A DNA stretch of 42,344 bases from Chara braunii. Its lineage: Eukaryota > Streptophyta > Charophyceae > Charales > Characeae. The DNA lies in assembly GCA_003427395.1 (NCBI GenBank), contig BFEA01000036.1:3072230-3114573 (forward strand). Reading direction: 5' to 3'. The notes beneath the pieces were generated by a model. That model had not been told where the DNA came from. It did not search any database and worked only from the letters and a program-made list of their open reading frames with translations. Shown in pieces: positions 21,581 to 32,111 of the stretch. The position numbers were made by a program, and so were the translations under genes. The stretch's first letter is position 1; each line of letters opens with the position of its first letter.

Positions 21581-22498
21581 CTACCAATGTCCCCGCGTCC
21601 TTTTAGAACCAAACTCGTATAAGGCATTCATAGACGACCCGAAAACAAGGGTTTGTGGTTGTACCTTCGTCGCCACCCTCGAGAACACCGAAATGTACTT
21701 CATCCTTTCAAACCTACATGCACCTGCCAAGGACTTACCGATGGCGTCACGCACACAACATGTCACTTGCTCTACCTCATGCCACTTATGAACCTTATCA
21801 ATTCGACTGACAATCTCCAAATCGGATTGTCCGTTCTCGCACAGAAGGCGCGAATTCCCCATGTTAAGACCATAGATTCCAAGGTTGTTGCAAAAAACTA
21901 GCACTACAGCATCTACCAAAGTCCGCTTTCGGTTTGAACATGCCACACACAACACTCTGCAGAAGTCGAAACCGGCCACAGACAACTGTATGCAACAATA
22001 TGACACATCTTTTGGCTGTAACCCGGCACCACGCAGCGGATATACTTCCAAAAACGGATTGTAGGATGCACAGTCCAACAACTCTTCTTTCAAGTCCGCA
22101 GACCACACCCGAGGTGACCTCGTTACGTTGTCCAGGCGAAGGTAAAACCGGTTATTCTCTTCCTGCCTGAGCGTGACGCGCAGGGACGGAAGTTGCCTGA
22201 CACCAATGGCATAATGAGGTACTTTGATCAGACTTCCCCACTCCATCGCGGAAGCAAATTTGTAGTCCTTATGCCATGGGTATTTCCTTGCCAAGATGGC
22301 TCTATCCCATTCTGCCTCGGACCACGCATCGATAGGCTTATCAAAGAAGGGGGCGACGGTCATCCACGGGTCGTTTTCGGTATCGCCTCCCAAACCACGG
22401 AATCCGCATGCACAAGGGTGAATGGGACATGCATAACCATGCCGATGGTCCTTGACTCTTGTCGCACTCCCTAAACAAGACATGAAATGAAAACACAA
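21581..22498 (-). CDS. Gene A, copy 2: unrecognised ~300-residue protein, intact frame
   Basis: An uninterrupted minus-strand frame. A good acceptor (TCATGTCTTGTTTAG|GGAG) lies at about 22471, so the true exon probably starts there and the ATG at 22498 may be intronic. The N-terminal part has a Cys/His cluster (CPIHPCAC) absent from copy 1. From DPWMTVAPF on it parallels copy 1: DAWSE, KYPWHKDYKFAS..EWG, SPRVW..DLKEELLDC..YN.FLE.YPL, FCRVLCV, VRDAIGKSLA and FGSSMNALYEFG. No known domain or localisation signal. It lies about 210 bp downstream of the DUF7869 gene on the same strand, as at 0.9-1.7 kb. Function unknown; the open frame between decayed neighbours suggests recent activity or selection. 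Confidence 0.7.
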   Translation of the reverse strand: MCFHFMSCLGSATRVKDHRHGYACPIHPCACGFRGLGGDTENDPWMTVAPFFDKPIDAWSEAEWDRAILARKYPWHKDYKFASAMEWGSLIKVPHYAIGVRQLPSLRVTLRQEENNRFYLRLDNVTRSPRVWSADLKEELLDCASYNPFLEVYPLRGAGLQPKDVSYCCIQLSVAGFDFCRVLCVACSNRKRTLVDAVVLVFCNNLGIYGLNMGNSRLLCENGQSDLEIVSRIDKVHKWHEVEQVTCCVRDAIGKSLAGACRFERMKYISVFSRVATKVQPQTLVFGSSMNALYEFGSKRTRGHW

Positions 22499-22706
22499 AT
22501 GAAAATGAAATGTGGAAATAGTAGAAAAATCGCCTTCATGATAAACTTAACTTCGGAAATTGCCGAACCATCACCAACCATCTTAAAAAATTTAACCGTG
22601 GACCGTGGACAAAATTCGCCACGCAGAATCATCGCATAAATAATATACGCCCTTCTGAATTCTCGTTCGTCCAAACAATTATTTTCAAAAATCTCACTCC
22701 CTCACT

Positions 22707-25049
22707 TTATCCGGCGGACGTGCACTCGTCGCTCTTGTCCCCTCCATCTGCACTCCCTTCACCAGAAGGACTCAGATCTAGAAGTGCAACTTCAGCATTC
22801 AGTCGAACACTGGAGGGAATGACAAGTCCAGTCGTGAATGGTATTGTACCTCGGACTGGTCTCTTCTAACCAAAAGCGATCGAGTCAGCATCCTGCCATT
22901 GTGTCTGCTCAGTCATTTTCCATCGTTTTTCCTATGCGTTCTCATACAGTTGTTCGAGCGACTTAGCTCTCCCAGTCGGCACCCAATATTCCACTAGCAC
23001 TTGATTATAATTCTGCAAATTATAATCAACAACCACCCGAGAAAGAGCTTTGCCCACCTAGATTGGCACACCGCTAGACAGATCATCATCGGAGGGGCGA
23101 AGGATAAAAAAAGTGCCCACATCAACATGCACGAGGGGGTCGAAACTAGTCTTCGGACAATTTTTTCTTCGTCAAACAAACAGGGGTTCCCTGTCATCGA
23201 TGTTAACACTGCGAGGAGAAGGTTGTTGATCGCTTTCGAGCAGCCGTGGTCGTGGCCAGAAACTTGCTTGAGGTTGTGAGGACAACCCGTTGGGGATGAT
23301 CTCATCGCCATGTTTGATAACCCCCTTCCAGTAACACAAAGTTCTTTCTCTCCTACTCACCTCATGGTCATTGTAAGTGCACCACATCGACCGCCTACTC
23401 TCCAGCAACTCGCAGAATCGAACAACACCATTTTTGTCATTCAAATAGTCATTTCGAGGAAGGGGTTGCACATGAGGCGGGTCAAACGGCCACGAAGAAC
23501 CTGCATAGCTCTCATCGGGGTTTTGATTAAACCAACAAATTGGACCTTCCTCGGGCAACCATTCGTAGTTATCGCAAAACTCCTTGTACAACATGCCCGG
23601 ATTATCTCCAACCATCAAAAATTTAAGCAAGTGCGGTTTCGAAATACCGGTAATGTCTGACGCAACGCACGGGTCTACTATACTAATCCAATCTTCCATC
23701 ATATCGAGGAAAATACATTTGGGAGGCTTTTTGTGTGATTGCTCTATGAGCTCGAAGAACTCGTCCATAGTATGAGCGTCTATGTCTTTCAATTTCTTCG
23801 AGAAAACACTGAAAGTAGCGTCAACGTGTGTATGGGTGTGTCCCACCGGCATGAAACCTATTTCTACCTCTTTGAAAACTTTGAACTTAACCAACAATGC
23901 AGCCATCGCACATATGTACTTGTTCTTGTTTTCCCGCCAACAGTTATCCGCTTGAATGCGCAAACATCGTGGCAGTGACGTCCCGCTCCCTTGAATTTCG
24001 ACAAGGGTTCTCATAACACAAGTCGCGACCGTGTTCGAATCGTGTTTGAAATACGGAAACCACGTGTATACATATACACTATGGTCTCTACCGTGTGCAA
24101 TGACGCCTGTCAGATTCGTCTTCATCATCATCTCATGCCTAAGTGCTTTCGAGTAGTTTGCCTGACCAATATGGGGGATAGTTGTTTTCTTCTGATCCAT
24201 GCCGTCAATGATGAGACACAAACCCTCGTTCGGACGGACCATCGAATCAGTTTTCGCTCGACTATAGTCCAATCTGTGTTCAACTTGCCTCCTTTGGTGA
24301 ACTTCCATATCCTCTTGAGCTTGTTCTCGATCTCGAGGAAGAGCAGCATACTGTATACGTTCCTTCAGCTCATGACAAACGACGCACTTCGTGAACGTGT
24401 TAGAGTGCGCAAGGAAAACGTGGAAAAAGTATTTCCGCCACAATTTATAAAAGTTGGACTCAGACACGACAGCGAGGCCAACAACCATAAAGTCTGATTT
24501 GATTGACTCATAAATTGATCGCTTCGTAAAAACAGCCGGGAGTCGAACCTTCGGTCTGGAAACCCCACCTTCGTTAGCCACCTCATTTGGCATGCTATCC
24601 ACATGACACTTGAGGAACGTTCTAATGCTGGTAAGCATGGCGACCGTTTTACTGGTTGGCCGATATTTCCCCGCCAGGCCATGCCCGGAACGCACGTAAC
24701 CATTGTCGAAACGCTTTTTGTAGCTGTAAAATGTATTACTGGAGACACCGAGTACATTGCAGTACGCCTTGACGCTCATCGAACGTTCCAACTCCACAGG
24801 GCGGACACGTCTCTCTCCACCCTCATTCACTGTGAAATCCTTAATACTTTTCATCCACCACTCAGCTCGCTCTACCGGACTCTTACTGTACAGTCCTTGT
24901 CTAAGCTTTCACACTTCCTCAGGCAACATGTCGTAACAACATCGAGCCTTGCAACATGTCATGCCTCGTACCATGAGCAGTCTTTTTTCGGACAGCATGT
25001 TTCTCGCTCTTTTGTACTGTTCTTTCCTCCTAGCGTTCCTATTAGCCAT
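22707..25049 (-). pseudogene. DUF7869-type transposase-like protein, copy 2 (one frame, five stops)
   Basis: A single reading frame of 781 codons runs from ATG 25049 to TAA 22707 with no frameshift but with TGA at 24909 and 23172 and TAG at 23058, 22932 and 22866. The largest open part (24854-23172, 560 codons) has a helix-turn-helix-like stretch SVKAYCNVLGVSSNTFYSY (27-45), a C-x2-C pair (157-160), IDGMDQ (216-221), QADNCWRENKNKY (301-313) and VGHTHTHVDATF (337-348) with the third Asp present. After the 23172 TGA the protein still aligns residue by residue with 1715-2170 of copy 1 (FDPLVHV with LDPVVDV, FILRPSDDD with VLLRPSQDD). The three TAGs match Trp in copy 1. Best transposase candidate of the element, but broken as assembled. 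Confidence 0.75.
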
Positions 25050-25836
25050 GCTCTACGTTCATCTTTCGCCTGGCAAAGGTGCGGGCAAAATCTGCAGTAT
25101 CGCCTTTCTCTCTGCATCACCCCTGTCAGACGTTTCTGACACAGACTGACTCTGAATCGGAATCGCATCATCACTTCACACTTGCGTTGGACTCGCCCGT
25201 GCTGTGGAAACTTCCTCCAAAGAATGGTCGGTGGCAACCAACTCCGTACTACCGGAGATAGCGCGGAGCAAAGGTCCACTGGAAGAGGACTGTTGTCCAC
25301 ACGAGTAATCAGTGGGCACCAACTTCTCACTTTCGTCATCAGATGTTGCGTAAGAAGCACCCATTGGCACGCAAGTGTTGTGCGCCGAAGTTGTGGGGTG
25401 CACTCGCCAGGAAAGTGGAACTCGATCCTGGAGGCAGACGGTTCTTCACCCGCGGACGTTGTCGCCAAATCCGTAGGCATTTGGATGCAACCTCCAAAGC
25501 TCTCACAAAAAGCTAAACTTCTTTTTCTGGGAAAATCTGCAATGGACTGTTGGAACGGCGAACTGTCCGAAGAGCTCGTCGGGGCCAATTCCAGGTGTTG
25601 TAGCTGGCAATGCAAGTCGACGGCTTCTCCAGTTTTCATATCTTGTTTCATGCGGCCGTTCGCCGAGCCGTCTTTGGCGTCGTCATGTAACCGTCTGTGC
25701 AGCGGATGTGATTCTCGTCAGAGAAACCGATTAAACTATCCAGTGCGGATTGAACGGGTCATTCGAATTCGTCTCGACACCCTGCAAAACAGCGGAGCAA
25801 ACTGTAAGCACGATTACTACAGAATAAAGGGCCGAC
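25050..25836 (-). pseudogene. Acidic leader region of DUF7869 copy 2
   Basis: Minus-strand frames here read a Ser/Glu/Asp-rich leader: a start near 25651 (MKQDMKTGEAVDLHCQL), shifting near 25400 to an acidic stretch (ATSDDESEKLVPT, HSLEEVSTA). It resembles in composition, not closely in sequence, the leader of copy 1 at 5210-5684. One shift and one TGA, or introns, lie before ATG 25049. No domain seen. Confidence 0.35.
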
Positions 25837-25860
25837 CCCCCCCCCCCCCCCCCCCCCCAC

Positions 25861-25907
<47 letters not shown>
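25837..25907. repeat. Long C-run
   Basis: About 70 bases almost all C with two short breaks. It can form i-motif or G-quadruplex structures, and its length is unreliable in assembly. It is the counterpart of the G-run at 6658 in locus 1, between the two divergent gene arms. Confidence 0.95.
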
Positions 25908-25910
<3 letters not shown>

Positions 25911-26099
25911 ACAGAGCCGACTCCCAGCGCAGCAGCCGAACAGGGCGAGCTCGTCTGCAGGCGATCACAACCTCTACAGCCAAATTGCCACACATGGAAG
26001 GCGGGAATCTTTGTTGTTAATTTGGCGATACGTTCTTGTTTGTGTTATGCTGCCAGAAGGACGTGTCCTATCAGGAGTTAGACGTGCACAAGGAACGGT

Positions 26100-28336
26100 T
26101 CAACTGTCGCGAAGCAAAGAAGTCCGCCGGGATCCGAACTTGGCAGAAATAGAATCGACTGCGAACCTGTCATGAACGGGTCACCGTGCAGTGACTGTCG
26201 GCCAATCGTCGTAACAAAAGCATGGGTATGAGAGGAAGAAGACAAACAATAACATGGATTAATAACCCTCAGCCGACCCCCACAACCCCCGAGTAACTGC
26301 ACGTTGATTCGGAGGTTGTGTGTCTGGACTGAAAGCCTTTGCAGCCCGCACGGCTTCGACATCGAAGCGCCTCCGCACGCGAACGACAATAATGACTGCC
26401 ACCGTCAGCTACCCCTATATACCCCAACCACGGCAACGCACACGGCGAGCTTGATTGCGCATCCATGGGTCCCCGACAATAACAACACACGCGATGGACC
26501 AGGCCGCGGAAAAGGACAATTAGCACCACCCGGAACTGGAAAGTTCGCCGCGATCCGAACCTCGTTACCACGCTCTGCCGCTGTCAGAACGAAGGCTAGT
26601 CGTGGGCGCAGCACCTCACAAGTCATCGCAGCGCGGCCCCCAAGAGACCCCTGTAAACACCGATTACCCCTATCGACCAAACAAGCCGATTTCGAAAGGT
26701 AAAGGTAGAACAGCGCGCAACTCCAGGATCCAGGCGGCGTGGAGAAGAAAATTACAACCATGGATGGAAGACCCCCCCGAAACCCCAACAAATCCCGGTC
26801 CGCAAAAATGAGAAGGCGATCTTCGTCTTATGCGATGGCAATGTTGACACGTGACCGCGCGAACCGCAAAGCACGTCGAGGCAGAAGCATGTCGGCGACT
26901 GAACCTCACGTGTCGAGATGATTCTTTTCATCGGAGGGCAACGAAGATCAACGGCAGACCGCATTTGGACCCGGGCACTGAAACCGTCGTGGGCAATCCG
27001 CAAGACGAACACGTTTGCGCACCACCAGACCTCCGCGAATGAAAACGCACGGGGAAGTCCAAGCCTTTGAAAATGACGGTCTGAATCACGCAGAGCCTCG
27101 AAGCTCGCCGGGATCCGAACTTGGCGGGCATTGGAGCAGTAAGGAACCGGTTTTCGCGCGGCCGGTGCCATTTGAAGGGAGCGTCAGCGGGGGCACGCAA
27201 GGAACGCTATTTTCGGGCGCACAGAAGGAAGGCCATGGCGCTCTCAAGTGGTCGTTGTGCGATAGCACTCGCAGAACAAAGGGTAGTGGTGGATGCACCA
27301 GCAGACAAATCGGCGCAGCGCGACCCCAAATTGACCCTTGTAGACACCTATTCTCATCGTCGTTTAAGCGAGCTCGCGCTGTGCTAGTAGCAGAGTTTGT
27401 GGAACTCGCACTTCTCCGTTGCCCGGATGAAATGGATGAAAGCCCTCCCCCCCCTTGCAACCCTTTCGAACCCCAATTCGGCAAGTTGACAAGGCGAACC
27501 CCGTATCGTGCGCTAAGAACGACGACGTGCGACAGTGCGAACCGGAAAGCACGCCGAAACACGAGCACGTCCACGCCAAGACTCCGCGCACCGCGATGGT
27601 TCAAACCCTTAAGGGCCAGCAAAGATCGACGGCAGACCGATAACGAATACGTCTGCTGTCACCGACGACAACCCCCATAAACCCCTACACGGGCAGTCCG
27701 GACGGCGAGGAATTTGGCGCACCAATACTCCTCCCGCAATCAAGTCGTACGCAAAGGGCCACGCGTCATGTGAAGGACGGTTGGATTCCCGCAGATGCTC
27801 AAAGTCCTCCGAGATCCGAACTTGGCGGATGCGAGTGCAGCGAGTAACTGCTTTTCGCGTGGCTGCAGCTATTGGAACGGGTGGTTGGCGTTTGCACAGA
27901 AACAGTCGATGCTTGGCCGCACCCCCCATAAACCCCCACAAGCCATTTCTTGAAGCGAGCATTTTGCGCACCCTCGGGCCTCCAACTACCAGAACACGTC
28001 GGGATCGACGGCAGACCGCCAACGGACACGTCTGCTGCCACCGACGGCAACCCCCATAAACCCCTACAAGGGCATTCCAGACGGCGAGGAATTTTGCGCA
28101 CCAATACTCCTCCCGCAATCAAGTCGCACGCAAAGGTCCACGCCTCACACAAAGGACGATTAGATTCCCACGGTTAGATTTCCGAAAATAACATGTCGAA
28201 TGCGGAAATGGTTGAAAGACACCCCCCCCCCTTCCAACCCTTCCAAACCCCGATTCCGTTAGTCGACAAGGCGAAACTCGACGTGCGACAGCGCGAATCG
28301 GAAAGCGCGCTGAAACACGAGCACTTCGTCAGAAGA
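26100..28336. repeat. GC-rich block of diverged tandem units, each with a 22-bp dyad
   Basis: Diverged direct repeats of roughly 430-760 bp. Each starts near a dyad of the form AAGTYCGCCGGGATCCGAACTT (26120, 26541, 27101, 27802). Segments containing CAGACGGCGAGGAATTT at about 28078 and its relative at 27700 repeat about 380 bp apart. A block around GTGCGACAGYGCGAAYCGGAAAG repeats at about 27528 and 28286, with a weaker relative at 26855. Several open frames on both strands are by-products. The block lies between the minus and plus arms of locus 2. Confidence 0.65.
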
Positions 28337-30591
28337 GAGACACTGACGCCGAGTACGTGCGCCGCAAGGACCACTTATTCACGTTGCTCGACAACTACCA
28401 CGGCGCCTCCCGCATGAACGTGAAGACCTTCCTCGACAGGTTGCAGTCCCTGTACTTCGTGGAGTCAGAGGAGGAGTTGACGTTCGGCAGTTACTCCTCC
28501 TTGATCTCCACGGAAGACGAGGAGACCACCGACATCGAGTTCGACGCGACCGCGGACGAGGAGGGCAGCGACACCGAAAGCCTCGACCTGCAGTACGACC
28601 CACATCCCGCACAGCACGCTACAGGGTCGTCCTTGGCAGGTCCGTCAACAAGCCCGGCGTCCCTCGCGTCACCGATGGCGAAACCGGCGCCTGGCACTAC
28701 CCCGATGAAGTTGATGCAGAGACTGCAAGCTCTGGCCTCCGGCCATCATTCACTGCGTCCCGGGTCTGACATCCCGGCCGATCATCTGTCTTGGAAGGAT
28801 GCCAACATTCACTTTCTGCCTGAGCTTCAAAGTCGTTCCACCGAGGCGGACTGAGGCCATGACATGATTTGGCATCCAGGAGTCATCCAGCCAGCGATCC
28901 AAACGGGTGAGTGGATCGTGGCCGTCGCTGTCCCAGACGGAGGATGGATGCCCCTCCCCCGCGGGTCGAAGTCTGACTTCCTCGAGGTCGCTAGAATTGC
29001 GGTCCTCCAGAAAGTGAGGGCCGAGAATGATTGTTTCGCACCCGAAGACGTGTCCGTCATTTCCACAGTCGGGCGATTGTTCGCCGAACTTCAGGACAAG
29101 TGCTGGTTGGAGCTGACGGAGGACTACTACGACCTCAATACGAGCCCCTCGAAGGGAAGGGTGGACTGGAAAATCCCCCCTCCCAGTGGGACGCATGTAA
29201 GTGCAGGGTCCCGGGGACCGGACGGTGGGGAGAACGAGGGCGACGAGGCTGGTGGCGGCAAAGGAGTCCCGCCTGGTTCGGAGGGCGGGTCTCAGGGCGA
29301 CACCACGACAGCGGAAGGCAGCGGCGGGGTGGCGAGGGAGGCCTTCGGGCGTCAGCAGTCTACCGGTCCCGGTCCAGAAGGCTCGGCGCAGTCAGCGGAC
29401 GTGCCCACTTCATCCGCCGGCTCGGTGATGGCGGCCTTGGTTGCTCTCCGTGCCGGCTCGGTCGAAACGTTCAAGTCCGCCGAGATCCGAACTTCAATGC
29501 TTGCAGAGCGGACAAAGAGGACAGACGCGCAGAGCTGGTCAGGAGCGGGGGTGGCGCGTCGTGATCCCAAAATAGACAGCGGTGCAGTGAGGGACGGGAC
29601 TGCGCCACCTGCGGGGGATCGCCAACCGCTTCGGTCGGAGCGAGAGGGTACGTGTGGAGGGCCCGACGATAGGGAGACGACGAAGTTCGCCGGGATCCGA
29701 ACTTCTTCAGGCAAGGGGGGCCAACCAGGGATTGTGGTGCCGGCGGGAGGGGTTGCGTGCAGCCGGAAGGAAGGGCATTCGTCGGAATTCGACACAGGTT
29801 CGGGCGAAGTGGCTAGAATGCATGCACGGGAAGAAGGCAGGGTTATGGACAAAGAGAAGGAAGGGGAGGAAGGAGACACAGGGGAGGAATTGGAGGAAGG
29901 AGGGGAGGAAGGGGAGGAAGAAGAGGATGAAGGGGAGGAAGGAGAGGAAGGGGAAGAAACGGAGTTGGTTGGGTTGCTAGGAGGGAAGGACGGGGAAAAT
30001 GGTGAGCTCGATACTGGAGACGACAAACAAACGTTCGGCGACGACGATGACATATCTGGGGAGTGGTCTGACGGATTCGGGCAGTTGTACGGAGAACATC
30101 GCGAGGAAGACGACGACGACGATGACACGACACTGAATATGGAGACACAGGTGGTCACAAGCTTTTTGGCAGAACGTGATGATTATGAGGTCGAAGCAAT
30201 GACGTCTGTCGTCAATCTCCAACACCGGTTCAATGAAGCTCGTGTTGCAGTCAGCCTGACTAAACCGAGTGTGCGTATTGACATCGAAGAAGTTATCGAC
30301 GGCATCCTGGGTGACCACCACATGTCCGCGCAGCCGTCCTCGACGCCTGGTGTCGACGACCCTCTCGACGTCAAACCTTCCGGGGGAACTGTCGTGGCTT
30401 TCTCGCCGACGAACTCTCCGATGCTGCCGCCGACGATCGTCAGTGGAGGAGAAGGGGAGATCGAGGGACGACAAGATGTCACATCCCCGAAAAAAACTGT
30501 CGTCGGCACTCGAGCTCTCGACGTGCTGGCCTTGCCCGCGCCAACTTCACCGATTAAGGAGCGAAGAGACAAACCAGCTGGTAAGCAGTGA
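28337..30591 (+). pseudogene. Second copy of the methyltransferase/tail gene, 3' part only
   Basis: One frame runs from about 28337, where repeat DNA gives way to coding similarity (AEYVRRKDHLFTLLDNYH), to TGA 30591, broken only by TGA 28852. It matches 14940-15950: RRKDHLFTLLDNYH with RRRKMKSLLRGYH, FLDRLQSLYF with FLDRLEMMYF, WHPGVIQPAI with the block after TGA 15617, and FAELQDKCWLELTEDYYD with FQEFKTSR-stop-LEYLEEFYD. The methyltransferase-like and ParB-like parts are missing. The rest is low complexity: Gly/Ser-rich, then Glu-rich (29840-29970), then Asp-rich (30105-30125), and a more ordered C-terminus (IDIEEVIDGILGDHH). Two dyads of the upstream repeat block lie inside it and encode K.A.IRTS. 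The 28852 TGA falls where the first copy has Trp (15599). Confidence 0.6.
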
Positions 30592-30599
30592 CAAATGCC

Positions 30600-32111
30600 A
30601 CTCTGTCTACGCGCCAGTGACCGCAGTGTCTGTCGATGCAGGGAGTTCCTAATGCCGGCATGCTACAGCCACCACTCCTTCAAACTTCCAAGTGCATGTG
30701 AACGACCATCCTGTGAGTCGGCCAGGTCACTGGTCGTGTGCAGGGCATACGAGACAAAAACTTGTGTGTTTTTGTCCGCAAACCTTTCTCAAACGACTTT
30801 AAAGAAATATTTCATTCGCGTTCGCTGGGAGTATTCCACCATGGATTGACAACCTGCTTCTTTCTGCAACGAGATTGCAAAACTATCATTTCGTCAAAAT
30901 AGACATCATTTATTTTTTGAACGAAATTGAAACCGAGTTTTATTGTCAAAAACTCGTAAAAATTTGTTGTTCTTGAGGGTCCGACGTTTGTAAAACGATG
31001 GACCCCCTGGCTGTACATGGACCTAGCTTGAGACCAGATACCTCCAGACAGTCCTGCCTGGAGGTGCCTGGTCCATGTACAACCAGGGGGTCCACCGTTC
31101 AGGAACAACAAAGTTTTACGATTTTTCGGCAAAATAACTCAGTTTCAATTTCGTTAAAAAAAAGAAAAAATCCATTTTGACGAAATGGTCGTTGCAAAAC
31201 TCATGACATCTCCGGCCATACACGAACTGGCCATCAGGACTTTCTCCCAATACGGTATACGCTGCCCATAGACATAGGACTCAACTACCGCAATCCAATG
31301 CAATACACTTTCTTCCTTTTTGCCTGTGTAAGTCCACGATACTTTTACTTTAATCTTCCTTACATCCCCTGATTCTGATTGTTGCACTCCCTTTTTCTTG
31401 TCTCCATCCCCACCATCTTTATCTTCGTCTCCTCCATTTCCTCCGCCGCCACCCACTAGTTTCTTTACTATGGCGGGGTCAGATAATTTTTTGTTTATTT
31501 GTTCATCTAATTTTTATACACAGACTATTATATGTTTATCTACTTCCTATTCAGATCTATGCAGAAAGGAGTTCCAAACGCCTTCAAATTCAAACTGGTG
31601 GTGTTCTACTTTGTGCACGTGCTTTGACAACGCAGTGAGTTCTTTGTTGGTGTGGAGGAGGATATCGGTGAGGAGGGACAGTCGTTCATCTGTGGAAGCT
31701 TATTGTTCCTTTTGCTCTTGCGATTGCCGCTGAAACCTCTCCCACTCTTCCTTCAGTCTTTTATTTTCTTCAAATTTCCTGCCTTTTTACAGCCACCATT
31801 TTATTATTTAGTTCTGCTTTCTTTTCTTGCAACATGGTATTTTTCTCCGCATGATCTGCGGTTTTGGCCAATTTTGTGATAAAAATATCCCTCTCTTTAT
31901 CTGACTTAACAAACATTTCTGCCTTATAGCCAAATTGGTCCAACCCGTTCATAGCTTCCAACTTTATTCTTATGCCACGAGTTTCACTGGTCTCACCCTT
32001 TTTTGTTCGGTGTCTGTACNGTCTCTCANCATTCTCTGGTTCAATTTCTTCTTCTTCTNTTTCTTCAACCACCTTCAANTCTTCCTGCAACTTTTTTTCT
32101 TTCTCCTTCAT
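30600..32111 (-). pseudogene. Gag of a Ty3/gypsy-like LTR retrotransposon, interrupted by a MITE
   Basis: Read on the minus strand: a Lys/Glu-rich coiled-coil stretch (32111-31770, with four undetermined bases), then HKVEHHQFEFEGVWNSFL and DEQINKKLSDPAI with two stops, a Gly/Asp linker, and a gag core KVKVSWTYTGKKEESVLHW..VESYVYGQ..W.KVLMASS. At about 31200 a MITE interrupts. Beyond it, below 30875, gag resumes in kind (ISLQKEAGCQSMVEYSQRTRMKYF, then ERFADKN). The W-Y-G-K...SV..W pattern is typical of plant gypsy-type capsid. No protease or polymerase follows; the element ends near the plus-strand gene at 30591. Non-functional. Confidence 0.6.
30884..31191. mobile_element. MITE with long terminal inverted repeats and 9-bp target duplication
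   Basis: A 308-bp hairpin-like element. The outer arms pair over about 80 bp (CATTTCGTCAAAAT...GAACGAAATTGAAAC against its complement) and the centre holds a second inverted repeat (GGACCCCCTGG / CCAGGGGGTCC). The 9-bp direct repeat TTGCAAAAC lies at 30875-30883 and 31192-31200, a size typical of Mutator-like elements. It splits gag. A relative lies at 36207-36499. Confidence 0.8.

Noticed and set aside
22707-25049. A variant genetic code explaining the in-frame stops
   Set aside because: TAG, TGA and TAA all occur, some match Lys, and normal terminators (TAA 22707, TAG 18237) use the same codons. Decay or editing fits better.
24959-25651. A 230-codon minus-strand frame as an independent gene
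   Set aside because: Its ends belong to the DUF7869 leader in different frames. The paralogue-supported frame runs from ATG 25049.
25759-25995. Poly-Gly/Pro frames through the C-run
   Set aside because: Pure homopolymer translation.
29352-30158. Minus-strand 268-codon frame rich in Ser and Pro
   Set aside because: It is the antisense of the Glu/Gly-rich tail of the plus-strand gene, which has paralogue support.
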